Part shown: positions 22,400 through 34,059 of the stretch, in pieces
Numbering within the stretch: position 1 is the stretch's first letter
Layout of the letters: every line of letters starts with the position of its first letter
Assembly: GCA_022316685.1 (NCBI GenBank)
Contig: JAKJHU010001401.1
Location: 1-64,000 of the forward strand
DNA length: 64,000 nt
Source of the DNA: Progne subis subis
Taxonomy: Eukaryota; Chordata; Aves; Passeriformes; Hirundinidae
Reading direction: 5' to 3'
Notes under the pieces: generated by a model
Told to the model about the DNA's origin: nothing
Seen by the model: the letters and a program-made list of their open reading frames with translations, nothing else
The model's database searches: none
Position numbers and translations under genes: made by a program

Positions 22400-23930
22400 A
22401 GTACAGCTTGGTGGCACTTTCCCCCCACTGCCTGCCCAGGGCTCTGCTGCCTGGAACTGTCCCTGCCTGCAGCTGCTTCCCTGTGCCCAGGGCTGGGCCC
22501 TGCCAGTGCTGCCAGAGCCCAGCCCAGCCCTGGGGGCTCAGCTCTGCCCTGCAGAGCCCTCCCAGCTCAGGCACTGTCCAGGGGCAGCTCTAGCTCTGCA
22601 GGCTCTGATGGCAACGTCAGAGCAACCCTGAGGAGGCTGGAAAAGTGACACTGGTGCTGCCTGCAAGGGACCCTCTGCTGATTTCTGTCACTGCCTGGTT
22701 TATTAAGGTCTGAGAGAAATTTGTTTGATTTTTCTCAACTTGAATTGAGAGATGAATATCTATGTGCAATTTCCCATCCAGGCAACCCAGAGCAGTAGAT
22801 TAATAGAACAGGATAATTCCCTTTTATGCCTCCTGCTTTGCTGTGCTCCCTGTATAATCTTCTTGGATATGTTCTGCAGTTTAATATCATGCTGGGAGCA
22901 GTCAGCACACAAGGAAAACAGTTCCACTCCTTACCAGCTGTCTCCTTCCACCCAGATCTTGTCTCCCAGTGCTGTGAGCAGCTCCCAGGGCTGGCTGAGA
23001 GCTGTCCCTGGCAGGCAGCAGAGTCCCTGGCCCAGCACAGTGCCCTGGGCTGCAGGACCCTGCTCTGCAGGACAGCCCTGGGCACCCCTGGCTGCTCTGC
23101 ACAAGAGATAATCAGAGAATGTACTCACAGAGTCTGTAGGCATTGGGATGTTCAGCTTTAGGAGATCCTGCAGGAGCTGCAGCTGCCTTGTCCTGCAGCC
23201 AGAGGCTGTGTCAAGGGCTGGGAGTGATTCTCCCGCAGTCACTTCTCAGCTCCTTCCCCGCCCTGAGTGATTGCAGCTCTCTGTGCCTGTGTGCTGTGCC
23301 GGGGTGGCTGCAGGCAGTGCCCCAGCCCTGCTGGGCTGGGAGAAGAGTTGCTCATCAAGAGAGATGTGTTTTTGAAGCTCTACTTGGTTGCCAGGAGCTG
23401 CCTCTGTGCCAGGAGCCCGGCCCAGCTCAGCAGCACAGACACAGCACAAGGACTTTAATGACCCTCTCGGGCTTTGTGCTGAGGCCCTGAACATCAGTCC
23501 CTGAGAGGGAGCTGAAGAAACCTCTCAAGAATTCCAAATTAAAACCAATCTCCAAAGTTTCTTGAAGTTTTAATGGGTCCCACTGAGGGACAGGACAGAG
23601 AAAGTGTCCCCAGGCCCCAGGCAGAGCAGAGAACTGGAGGCAGTGATGACAGGTGGGGACAAAGAGAAGCCAAGTCCTGGTGTCCTGGGCCACAGCAGCC
23701 TCTGTGCCACCAAGGGCTGTGAGGAGACACCTTGTCCTGAGGCCCTGGGGCCTCCTGGCACAGCCCCAGCAAGGCTGGGCACTGTCAGCCCCTTGTGCTG
23801 CCCTCAGCATCCCCCTCACATGCCAGTGGCCTCAAGGATGTGCTGGAAGGAGTCCCTGGGGAGCCTTGGTCAGCAATGGCCCTGGGGGGCTCCTGAATGC
23901 TCCTAGGTACTGCAGGTTCTTCAAAGGACT
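22400..23930. other. OR upstream flank, no gene recognised
   Basis: No domain is recognised. The right part, about 23640-23900, is matched inverted at 51450-51590 (GGGGGCTCCTGAATGCT against its complement near 51465), so it belongs to the inverted duplication that includes the 146-bp array. Confidence 0.45.
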
Positions 23931-23962
23931 TTGGGTTTTGCTTTTGCCTGGGACACTCTGAG

Positions 23963-24690
23963 AGGTTTGTGCAATCATGGCCTCCAATTATCTGCTTTAA
24001 TTAGTCCCTTGAGAGGCTTTGTCAGTAACAACACTCAGTGGCTCTCCTTAATGCTTCAAGGTGCTTCAGTTAAGGTACTTGATGTTTCTCTTTAAAAACT
24101 GCCTCTGTGAGAGGTTTCTGCAATCATGGCCCCAATTATCTGCTTTAACAAGTCCCTTGGGATTCTTAGTCAGTATAAAGACTCAGTGGAGCTCATTAAT
24201 ACTTCAGGATACTCAAGGTTTATTAAGGAACTTCTTTTTGACACTGAATCTGAGAGGTTTCTTAAATCACAGCCTCTAAGTTTCTGCTTTAATGAATCCC
24301 TTGAGATTCTTACCCTGTAACAACACTCACTGGGCTCATTAATGCTTCAAGGTACCCAGAGGTAATTTAAGTACTTCTTTGTGCCACTGTGTCTCTTAGA
24401 GGTTTGTGCAATCATGGCCTCCAATTATCTGCTCTAATGAGTCCCTTGAGAGCTTTGCATTTACACTCAGTGGGGCTCCTTAATGCTTTGAGATACTGAA
24501 GGTGTTTAAGGTACTTTGGAATTTCCTTCCTCACTGAGTCTCTGAGAGGTTTTTGTGCAATCCTGGCCTCCAGTTCTCTCTGTCATGGAGTCCATGAGGA
24601 GCCTGTGTTGGGGATGGACCTCAGTGGGACACATTGAGGCATCAAGACTCTGGGTTTTTCTCTTTCACTCCTGGAAATGTTAATGCAATC
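23963..24690 (+). repeat. Tandem repeat, ~146-bp unit, five copies
   Basis: The word AGGTTTnTGCAATCATGGCC begins units at 23963, 24112, 24255, 24400 and 24547, giving spacings of 149, 143, 145 and 147 bp. Each unit contains a CTGCTTTAATnAGTCCCTTG-type segment, a CACTCAGTGG segment and a TTAATGCTTCAAGGT segment. An inverted array of the same family is at 50740-51430. No coding signal is present. Confidence 0.88.
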
Positions 24691-24699
24691 TCCTCTCAG

Positions 24700-25580
24700 G
24701 CCCTGAGGTTCCAGGACTCAACACCAAATGCACCACAGGGCTCATTAGGATCAAGCAAGTCCTCAAAAACCATGGTTGTGACTTGATTTCCCTCTGATCT
24801 GGTGCAGTTCATTAGGAAGTATTTTTTCCTAGAGTCAGGGTGAAATATTTCAGAGAGCTTCTAAGAAATCCACATTCCTATTTTCATAGGTGAATTTTTC
24901 TCTTTAGAGCAGAGGTGATTGCAGCAGTCAGTGACTGATACTGATCCAGAGTCTCTCCTAAGGAGGTCTGGCCTGGTCAGAGGAGCTGTGCCTTGAGGTC
25001 TGACCCAGTGTGGACAACCCTGCTCCACATTCCCCAACCCCATCCTGTTTCCCCTCACTCACCTGGGACCTGCTTTGCTCAGGGAAAAGAGGGGCTTCGA
25101 TCCTTTTTTAGCAATCTAAAACTCCTAAGTTTCAGGCAATCTCCTCAAGTGTGTGCCAAGCCCAAGGTGCCACTATGGGGGTTCCCCTTCCCCAAGGCAG
25201 AACCATGCAAAGAATGTTCTAGACACAAAGGAAGTTCTAAAATAAATACAAATTCAGAGTTGGCTGAAGGCAGATCTAGACCACTGCTGAAGGACAGACA
25301 AGCTTTGAATTCCTTGCAGCTCAAAGCTCCAGGTGGGTTGTTGGGAGGTGTGTGAGTGAGCCAAGAGTGAGGGGAAGGGAAATGCAGAGAGCCCTGGAAG
25401 TGCTTGTGTGCAGACAGGCTGTGGGGAAGGGCCCTGCAGCCCTGCCCTGGGCCAGGAGTGAGGGTGGATCATCATCCCACCCTGCCCTGGGCCATTGCAA
25501 GGGGCTGTGGCCATGGACACTGCACTGAGCCCACTGCTGGCTTTGGATCCCTCATCCCTTCAAGGTTCCTTGGAAAGCGC
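24700..25580. repeat. Unassigned segment mirrored at 50020-50600
   Basis: CCCACTCACCTGGGACC-like and GTGTGGACAACCCTGCTCCACATTCCC sequences at 25010-25070 recur as complement at 50285-50360. The CCCTGCCCTGGGCCAGGAGTGAGGGTGGATCATCATCCC region at 25440-25480 recurs as complement near 50100-50140. No gene is visible. Confidence 0.6.
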
Positions 25581-25589
25581 CCCAAGGAC

Positions 25590-25740
25590 CATTTCTGCAG
25601 CCAGGTTCCGTGGCCAGGGGGGATGTGGGGGCTGCAGGTGGTCAATGCCCCATCCCTGGAAACATTCAAGTCCAGCTGGGACAGGGCTCTGAACAAACCT
25701 GATGTGGTGAAAGATGTCCCTGCTCATGCCAGGCCTGGAC
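25590..25740 (+). mobile_element. CR1 fragment
   Basis: CATCCCTGGAAACATTCAAG, then GGGACAGGGCTCTGAACAAACCTGATGTGG-type sequence, are the conserved near-3' block of avian CR1 LINEs. The fragment is short and lacks the canonical CR1 terminus. Confidence 0.65.
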
Positions 25741-25749
25741 AAGAGGCCT

Positions 25750-26400
25750 GAGTGAGGCCTGAACAGCAGGCCCTGAGCCAAAGGTGACCTCTGCATCAAC
25801 CTTCCAACCAAAGGTTATCTTTGCATCTGCTCATTAGTGAAATATGCATGGTCATTAGCACTGTCACAGATGTATCCACTCATTAGTGAGACAGGTATTG
25901 ACCTTTCTGTGTTTAGAAGCTGGACAAGGCCATGAAATCTGACATCTGGCCTTGTTTGGGGCTTTAGGATCAAAGTCAACTCTCTTGCTTCCTCCTTGGG
26001 CCCTGGCCAGGCTTTGGGAGGGACCCAAGAGGAGGAGGAAACCAGCTGTTCCTGCCCTAGAAGTGCTGTCAGTTTGTTTATTCAGCACTATCAGAGCTGG
26101 GCCCTCCCCAGCCAGGTTGGAGCCTCACCTGTGGCTGGAGGCACCTGCAGCAATTCCCAGTGTCCAGGAGTGGCTCTCCAGTCCTTGGCTGGGACAGCTT
26201 CCCCCAGCTGCTGTGTGCATGCGGGTGATGGGAAAGTCTGAGGGTGACTGGTGATGGATCTTTCTCAATCCCTGCAGGCAATCTTTGGTAGTGATGGTTG
26301 GGTGCATTGCTGAGCTGCTCCTTTTGTGCTCCTTTGCTGCTTTGAGCTGTAGTAAATGACACTGATTCCTTCAGGTGGTGTTGGTGTCTTTGGTGCTTTG
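25750..26400 (+). repeat. LTR-like repeat, first copy
   Basis: CTGAACAGCAGGCCCTGAGCC to a GTAGTAAATGACACTGATTCC tail near 26350, with an AGTAAA-type signal. It aligns directly with 27510-27934. Internal shared words include TTCCAACCAAA, GCCCTGGCCAGGCTTTGGGAG and CTGGGCCCTC. Assignment as an LTR is inferred from size and the tail signal. Confidence 0.55.
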
Positions 26401-27505
26401 GCGCTAAAATGCATCCAAAAATTGCATAAAAAAGGAAAAGAACCTGTGGGTTTGGGAAGATGAGGATGGATTTTGGTCACAGAATGCTGGAAACAGCACC
26501 AACAGAAGGAACAGAACCACTGTCAAACTCCTCTGGCCCAAAGGCACTGGGGACACAACAGCAGCACAGTGAGGAGCCCTGGATCCATCATCAACCCACA
26601 GTGGGAAATAGGAAATCAGACCTTTGGTACTGGGAATGGGAGCTGCTGGATGTGTGGAGACTGCCCATAAACGGATTCCTAAATGATGGTTTGGGTCCTG
26701 TTTCCAGGCAATAATGATGCCTCTCTTGAGGGTACTTCAGCAACATCCACAAAGAAGAGCTGGGGCAAGAGAACATTTTCTCCCCAGAGAGTGCCTTTGC
26801 TCTCAGAAAACCAAAGATTCTGGTTCACCCTGTGCCCCATGTGCGCTGCCTTGTCTGTGGAGTTTACATTAACGAACTAAATCCATTAACAGATGAAGTA
26901 AAAAGAGATGCTATTCAAATACCCAATAGCACATCCACTGAGCTCCAACAAACACAAATGGGGCTCTACAGAACTGCATGGCCTTGGATTATCTGCTTGC
27001 CCTCTAGAGAGGAGCTTGTGCTATTCTAGGAAGGAATGTTGCAGGAATCAGTGTTGGGTTTGAAGTCCAACAATCAGGAATCACCTCAACAGAAAGAGCA
27101 GGAGAAGAGAGGCAGAAAGAAGAAAATTCTTCATGGTGGGATTGGCTTCCAAATTGGAGGCTGCTGCAAAATGCAGTCGGGGCAGTCACTGTAATCATTG
27201 CAGTGTGATAACTTGGTGTGTTACGATTCCATGTTAGATTTTCAACACTTCGTTCTGGGAAATGGAGTATTGAGACTTGTCTAAAAAGAGATGCAGTCTC
27301 AAGAAAACAGGGATATTTGATAAAGAACAGAGAACAGCAACTAATTAGGCATGTTTTGAAAGGAATGCAAATTATAGCTCTGAGTAATGAACGTGGAGAG
27401 CATGTAATTGAAGAAGAGATGTTAGGCATAATACCTAAATCTAAACTCTGTTATCAAAAGAATTGTTATGAAGGTTGTAGTTCATCTGTAGGTTAAAGCA
27501 CTGAC
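26400..27505. other. Spacer between the two LTR-like copies; no gene recognised
   Basis: A basic 92-residue ORF lies at 27218-27496, but it matches no family I recognise. If the flanking units are a true LTR pair, this would be the shrunken interior of an element. No retroviral motif is visible. Confidence 0.35.
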
Positions 27506-27509
27506 TGAA

Positions 27510-27934
27510 GTACTGAGACCTGAACAACAGGCCCTGAGCCAAAGCTGACCTCTAGATGAACCTTCCAACCAAATGGTTTATTCCCATCTGCTCATTAACA
27601 AAGCATTATTAGCAATATGATCTCTGTATGTGTTCATTGGTGAAACATGGATTTATCTTTCTATATTTGTAAACCAGACCCAATCTGGCTTTGTCTGGGG
27701 CTGTAGGATCTAAGCCAACTCCCTTGGTTCCTCCTTGAGCCCTGGCCAGGCTTTGGGAGAAACCAACCAGGAGAATGAAACCAGATGTTCCCACACTAGG
27801 AGTGATGTCAGCTTCTTTGTTTAACAGTGTAAAAGCTGGGCCCTCTCCCAGCGAGGCTGGAGCCTCCTTGTCTGCAAAGGTGGGTGCACCTGCAGGAATT
27901 CCCAGTGTCTGGGAGTGGTTCTCCTGTGCTTGGC
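27510..27934 (+). repeat. LTR-like repeat, second copy, cut at its 3' end
   Basis: CTGAACAACAGGCCCTGAGCC onward, parallel to 25755-26190. It stops aligning at about 27934 (GTGCTTGGC), where a different LTR-like unit begins TGTGAAAGGG. Confidence 0.55.
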
Positions 27935-28466
27935 TGTGAAAGGGTTAAAAGAACTGTGCCTGGGCATCCTTGGGCAAGAATAAGATACACCTGGAAGCTA
28001 GCAAATGTTCACCACAAGCTTAAGACACAGGATGAAACTTGTCAAGAAATAGGGAACAAAATTTGCAGAAATGAAGGACAGAGCTTGCTAAAACCAGTGA
28101 GGAAGTCACTGAAATGGCAAACTGGAGACTGTGCATGCCTAGAGGAGAAAGATGAAAAGGGCACAGTGATGGAGATGTCCAGCCTTCATCAGGGGACCAC
28201 CGAGGAGGACGCGGAGCCTTCCTCAGTGCCACCACCAGGATGTAGAACCTGCGCCTCACCTATGCTAATGATAGTAATGAGTTCTAAGAAATAGTTTACA
28301 TAACCCCACCTTTTCTAAGGAGAACTATGACTATGCATAAAGTGTAACCATATATTGTCATCTGCTGTGTGCCTATGTGTGTGCTGTTGGGAGGAGATAT
28401 CCCTGCACACCCGGTGTGCTGAATAAAGCAAATCCCCGCTTCTTGGACTTTGTCTCAGAAGTGTCT
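27935..28466 (+). repeat. Putative nested solo LTR
   Basis: It begins TGTGAAAGGGTTAAAAG. An AATAAA signal lies in GCTGAATAAAGCAAATCC near 28420. CTTGGC occurs at 27929-27934 and again at 28467-28472, a possible 6-bp target duplication, but the 3' end reads GTGTCT rather than CA, so the right boundary is uncertain. Confidence 0.45.
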
Positions 28467-28479
28467 CTTGGCCCAGTTT

Positions 28480-28760
28480 GGGACGATTCACTTCCAGGGG
28501 GTTCTGTCAAGTCCCAGTGGAACCTTGGTGCCATATTGTTCCACAGCCTCACAATGCTCTCCTGGCTTCCATGGGCTCCCTCTGTGACTCACTGCAGCCT
28601 TGGTTCCATCAGGGTCTCTTGGGTTCCATGGTGCACAAGCCTTTGTCACATCTGAGCCTTGCTTCCAGGAGTTCCATCGACTGACAGTGGCCGTCTGCAT
28701 TCCATGGGGCCCAGCTAGATCACAGCAGAGCCTTGCTTTCATCAGGCTCCGATACCTGTT
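28480..28760 (+). repeat. TGTCACA-type degenerate minisatellite, locus 1
   Basis: Loose tandem units built from TTGGTTCCATnnGG and CTCACAATG / TGTCACA words about 35-45 bp apart. The same family appears at 41045-41270 and 52780-53230. Confidence 0.55.
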
Positions 28761-31280
28761 CTGCCAATAGATGGGGGTGATTTAAAGAATACAGAAACTG
28801 ATGGAAAGAATGGTCTTATTCCACTCTGAGAATTAAGGCAACACAAAAGTAAAACTATACATTCACTAAAACTATGTGCTTGGCTTTAGCAACAATCAAA
28901 AAGAACCAAGGTAATGCACCTAATCATTATTATAGGAGAGAAAGGATAGGGATTGAGAAAGATCCATCACTAAATGCCTAAATACTCCACCATCATCCAG
29001 AGTCTGCAGTCTCTGGGGAGCCCCATTTCACAGCAAGGACCTGGAGAACCCATCCAAGCACTTGGAAAAATCCTACGTCGTGCATGCACCTGTATATGAG
29101 GTTTCTGAATTTGTTCTGAAAATGGGTCCAGCTTTTATAGGTCCAAATGAGCAAGCCAAAGTGACTTGATTATATTTTAGCACATAAACTCCTGGATCTC
29201 ATGGCACTTTTCCTGACCAGGAGGGGCCAGGACTTGGCCAGATGCCAGCCCTCGGCTTGGAGGGTTTCCCCTAAAATATCCTACAAGCCTCTATAGATGT
29301 CAGCTGGGCAATTTCTTAAAATGATACTTTTCATGCAGATAACAACACAAGATCATGCAAAAGTTTCTAAAGCATCCATTTTGGTGTTAAACAGCTGGCA
29401 TAAGCATCTCAGTCATATTTTTAGCTAAATAAAACTGATGGTGTTAGTCACACAATGCCCAGGGCTCCTCTTGTAAGTCAGCTCTGGCCACTCAGGCCTA
29501 AGCACATCAGGAGCTGAAGTGACCACGACTGGGAATGGCAAAAACACCCACTGGGACTGGCCCAGAGGCCCCGGGACTCCCTGGCATGGATCACCTCAGG
29601 AGACAGTATTTCAGGGAGCCCAAAGGACTCTTGGGAGAGCTGCTGTGGAGACAGAGGGAATTCCACAGCTGAATCCCTTGCCTGGGCTCCCAGAGGACCC
29701 TTCTGCTGTGGGGCTGCTGAGGCTGGAGGAACAGCAGGTACCCATGGCCACCCCAAAACAGGGCCCCGTTGGCAACAGGGCACCAACTGGGACTGCGGGA
29801 CCCCATCCCTGGGATGAGTCAGGAACTGGAGAGCTGGGAGTGCTCAGCCAGAGCCGCTGAGCCTTCAACAGCCCCACATGGGCAGAGCGTGAGCCCAGTG
29901 GGGAGTGGCCACTGACAGGACTGTGGGGGCCTGAACCAAGTCCCAGCCCCACTGAGAGCGGCTGTGCCAGACACCCTGGAACTCCAGGACCAGCTGGAGG
30001 CCGAGGCAGCCAAGTGGTGCCACCATCGATGTTCCTTTCTTCCTCCTCAGAAAGGACACTGGGAAGCTGAGGAAGTGGGAATGAAAGGAGTAGGCATGGT
30101 GGAAGCTGTGGAACAGCACTAACACCAGGAATCCAAAGTCTTCCTAAAAAGGAGGGCATAAATCCCTGGTATCCAGCATCCTGCCTCAGAAACCCATTCC
30201 CAGAATCACCAACATAAAACCATCCTCCAGTTCTCTGGATTGTGCTGCTCCTGACCCACTAAGACCTTCCCACCAGACTGAACCTCTGAAGTGGGATTGA
30301 TGGAGGAAGCCTGAACCCTGAGCCATGCCAGGCTCAGTGCCCAGGAGCATCCCCTGGCGCTGTTTAACACCAGCCCTGCAGGAACTGGGGATGCAAACAG
30401 GACAAACTTGAGCATCTCCCACCATCAGATACCTCAGAGGTTACACAGCAACACAGCCATGACTCTCCCAGACTGGATTTAGGAATAGCACCCCTAATGC
30501 AGCCATTAGATCCAGATCTGCCCACATCCCTTTGGCACTCCTGCTTTTGGTGTCTCTCTGTCTCCTCTCCCTGCCCAAAGGAGGCTCCTCTCTCCCCTCT
30601 CCTTGCCCTGACAAGAGAGTCACACAAATAAAGATGTGGGATTGCCGGGTGCTGAGGGGTTGTAGAAGGAGCCTTCTCCAGGTCTGGCCTGTTTCCAAAA
30701 CCCATACTTGCTCCTGCAGCAAGGAACCTCCTTGTTCACCCTTTCCAAGGGTGTCAAGCTCAGGAAGGGATTCCTGACACCCTGTGCAGCTGGGAGAGCT
30801 CCTGTGTCTCTGTATCAGGGGACAAAACCAATCACAGGAACCCTGGGGGGACTTACATTGTGACATGGGGATATCTGTATTTATTTTCCAGTGACAAACA
30901 AAAATGTGGAATGGTGCCAGAGCTTGCTTTGATCTACATGAAACTTTAACAAATGTCCCTCCTCCTGACAGCGACTCCTCTGCAGCTCCTCTGGGAGATC
31001 TCCTGGGCCGAGTCCAGTAAGAGGAGATTTCACTGCTGCTGAGGTGCTTGAGGGGGCCCATTTCAATGCTCTGCTGAAGTCCAACGACTTTGTGTTTCCC
31101 CAAGGAGCAACGTTCCTTTCTGGCACTCACTGCCCCATGAGGGACATTATTCAGTGGCTGCTGTTGGGTGAGTTACGGACACGGGAGAGGGAGGAGGAGA
31201 TGATCCCACCCATGGCTGCTGCTGGGTCCAGACATTCGGTGGGATAAAGCTGAAACAGAGCTTCAGCATCTCTCCCAAAA
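28760..31280. other. No gene recognised; possible antisense LTR at 28750-29450
   Basis: The A/T-rich stretch to about 29450 has the look of an antisense LTR but lacks clear termini. 29470-31250 is unique-looking sequence without a recognisable domain. Confidence 0.35.
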
Positions 31281-31282
31281 TT

Positions 31283-31470
31283 ACAGAATCACAGAATGGC
31301 TTGGCTTGGAAGAGACCTTAAAGTTCATCTCATCGAACCCCTGCCACGGGCAGGAACACCTTCCACTATCCCAGGCTGCTCCAACCCACATCCAGCCTGG
31401 CCTTGGACACTTCCAGGGATCCAGAGGCAACCACAGCTTCTCTAGGCAAGCTCTGACCTCTGCCCAAGGT
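31283..31470 (-). mobile_element. CR1 3' end, antisense
   Basis: ACAGAATCACAGAATGGCTT, then GGAAGAGACCTTAAAGTTCATC, ACCCCTGCCACGGGCAGGAAC, and a CCTTGGACACTTCCAGGGAT block, are the reverse complement of the canonical avian CR1 3' end. Confidence 0.85.
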
Positions 31471-31479
31471 GAGCAGGGA

Positions 31480-32730
31480 CACAACCCAAGGGAACAGCTG
31501 GAGCTGGGCCAGGGCAGGGCTGGGCTGAAGATCAGGAAAAGCTTCTTCTCCCAGAGGGGTCTGAGGCACTCACCAGGCTCCTCAGGGAATGGGCTCAGCC
31601 CTGAGGCTGCCACAGCTCCAGAAGTCTTTGGACACCGCTCCCGGGAATGCCCAGGCTGCCACTGTTGGGCTGTCTGTGCAGGGCCAGGGCCTGGACTCCA
31701 TGATCCCGCTGCCTCCCTCCCAGCTCAGCCCCTTCTGCAGTTCTCACCCTTGGGCTCAGCCTTTGTGTCTCCTCCAGGCGCTGGCAGAGCTCTTGGGGCC
31801 GGGGCAGGACAGGACAGCCCCAGCGTTCCCCTCTCTGTGACACCACGGTGGGGACAGCTCCAACGTTCCCTGCCTGGAGACGCTCCAAGGGAAGCGTCCA
31901 GAGCCACAGCCAGACAGCAAAACTGAGTGGGCACTGAGCACCCCCGGCCTGGGCTGATGTTCATTCCTGTGCACAGCTCGGGGAAGGTCCCCCTGGCCAC
32001 CTCCACAGTGCCACAGGCAAGTGGCACATAGAGTTACAGAGCTCTGCCCAGAGCTGACAGGGTAAGTTAAAAAAATAACAAAACCATAACCAAAACCAAA
32101 CTAAACCAAACACCCCAAGAAAAAAAAAAACAAAACCCAAATCAAACAAAGAAAACCACCAAATAAAAAAAATGCCAAGAAAAAGACAACTCTGCCCCCA
32201 GCAGAGCTGCTGCCTCCTCCAGTGCTTTCAGCTGCACTCACACACAGCACTGAGACTGCAAGCAATGACCATTCCTTAGGCACATCTGCTGTAAAAGCAG
32301 CTTGAGGACCGCCCTGGAGCAGGACTCTTCTCATGCCAGTGAAAAAGGCCCCTTGGCAGGCAGCTCTAGGGCCTTGCAAAGAGCAGGGGCCAGAGACACA
32401 GGCTACAGGGGAGAAAAGGGCTCTCAATTGCCCACCCCTGGCACATCAAGCCTGCTCCCAGGCTGCTTTCCACACAGCATTCCTCTGGAGGACTGTAGAA
32501 AGCTGACAGACAGCTCTGCCTTGTCCATGTTCTGTGCTCTAAAGCTGCCTGCAAGAGGAAATTCAGGCTCAGCTCCTGTGGCACAATCCCTCCTGTCCAC
32601 GGGCACAGCTCTGGGAAGGCCTTTGCACACCCAGCCTCTGCTGCAGCCAAGGAAAGCTCCTGGCTCAGGCTCAGCTTTCCTGCCCATCCAGACCCCGCGT
32701 GTGCCCCAGCAGCAGGAAATTGCCGGATCT
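31480..32730. repeat. Tandem duplication unit 1 (includes CR1-like 3' segment)
   Basis: This aligns with 34060-35530 in the same orientation. It begins with a CR1-related segment (GGAAAAGCTTCTTCTCCCAG, then TTTGGACACCGCTCCCGGGA to about 31740). It continues through ACACCACGGTGGGGACAGCTC, GAGTTACAGAGCTCTGCCC, a homopurine A-rich stretch at 32090-32190, and CTCCATGTTCTGTGC-type sequence near 32525. ORFs in it are non-conserved between the two copies. Confidence 0.8.
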
Positions 32731-32942
32731 GGGTGATGGCAAACCGCTGCATCTGGAGTCCTGGCACCACCAATGGACCAGATCTGGGCGGTGCCAGAAC
32801 CGAGAAATTGCTGCAGTTTGGCTTTTTGTGCCAGTAAATTTCTGGACTTGGGCTGTTCCAGCACCAGGGCATTTCTGGATTTGGGCTCTGGCTGTGCCAG
32901 GAAACACCAGATTTGAGTCTCCAGATGATGAAAAAAATCCAG

Positions 32943-32946
<4 letters not shown>

Positions 32947-32979
<33 letters not shown>

Positions 32980-32981
32980 TT

Positions 32982-33018
<37 letters not shown>

Positions 33019-33027
33019 TTTCTTTTT

Positions 33028-33083
<56 letters not shown>

Positions 33084-33107
33084 TTTTCTTTCTTTCTTTC
33101 TTTCTCT

Positions 33108-33138
<31 letters not shown>

Positions 33139-33194
33139 CTTCTTTCTTTCTTTCTTTCTTTCTTTCTTTTCTTTCTTTCTTTCTTTCTTTCTTT

Positions 33195-33230
<36 letters not shown>

Positions 33231-33262
33231 TCCTTCTTTCTTCTTTCTTTCTTTCTCTTTCT

Positions 33263-33315
<53 letters not shown>

Positions 33316-33336
33316 TTTCTTTCTTTCTTTCTTTCT

Positions 33337-33396
<60 letters not shown>

Positions 33397-33398
33397 TC
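32947..33398 (+). repeat. (TTTC)n microsatellite, about 450 bp
   Basis: Near-continuous TTTC repeats with occasional one- or two-base interruptions; the minus strand is GAAA. The long Ser/Phe/Leu and Lys/Glu/Arg ORFs on the two strands are products of the repeat. Confidence 0.98.
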
Positions 33399-34059
33399 CT
33401 ACTATCCTTCTTGGAACCAGACACCATAACCCTCCCAAATATACCACCACACCACCTCAGCCCTGCTACCAAACTGCTACAAGCGCCAGCACCCACCCAA
33501 AATTGCCTCTTGCTTTCCTGCCCTCTGCTCCAACAGCCCAAAATACCCCATCCCCCCACTGCAATCCCTACCCCTCCCTACTTTCACAAAAGCCCTCACA
33601 CTGCAATCCCCACATTGCACTGATCCATCCCATCCCATCCCATCCCATCTGGGCAGGAAGTCCCCTCCAACCAGCCCTTGCACACTTCCAGCCATTCCAG
33701 GGCAGCCGCAGCTTTTCCGCCCACTCTGTGCCAGGGCCCCACCGCCCTCCCAGGGAACAAGTCCATCCCCACATCCCAGCTCACCCTGGCCCCAAGCAGC
33801 GTCCAGCCATGGCCTGTGTCCTGGTGCTGCAGGCCCTTGGAAAGAGTCTCCCCGCCAGCAATTCCTGCTCTTCCCTGCTCTGGGGCAGCAGCTGCAAGTT
33901 GATTTGCTCCCTGGGCCACTGGCCCAGCCCCAAGCCAGGGCCGGGACCTTTCCCCAGAGCTCTGCCGGCACTGGCTCGCTTCGGCCGCAGCCCAGCAGCA
34001 GACGGAGCTCAGAGCTCCCCGGGGGCTGCGCCTCCTGCCCAGGGACAGCAGCAGGGGCA

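Noticed and set aside
27218..27496. A basic 92-residue ORF between LTR-like units
   Set aside because: Considered as a retroviral remnant, but no protease, RT, zinc-knuckle or integrase motif can be seen.
25755..27950. A complete small LTR retroelement with two LTRs
   Set aside because: The interior lacks any retroviral motif, primer site or polypurine tract that I can identify, so only LTR-like repeats are claimed.
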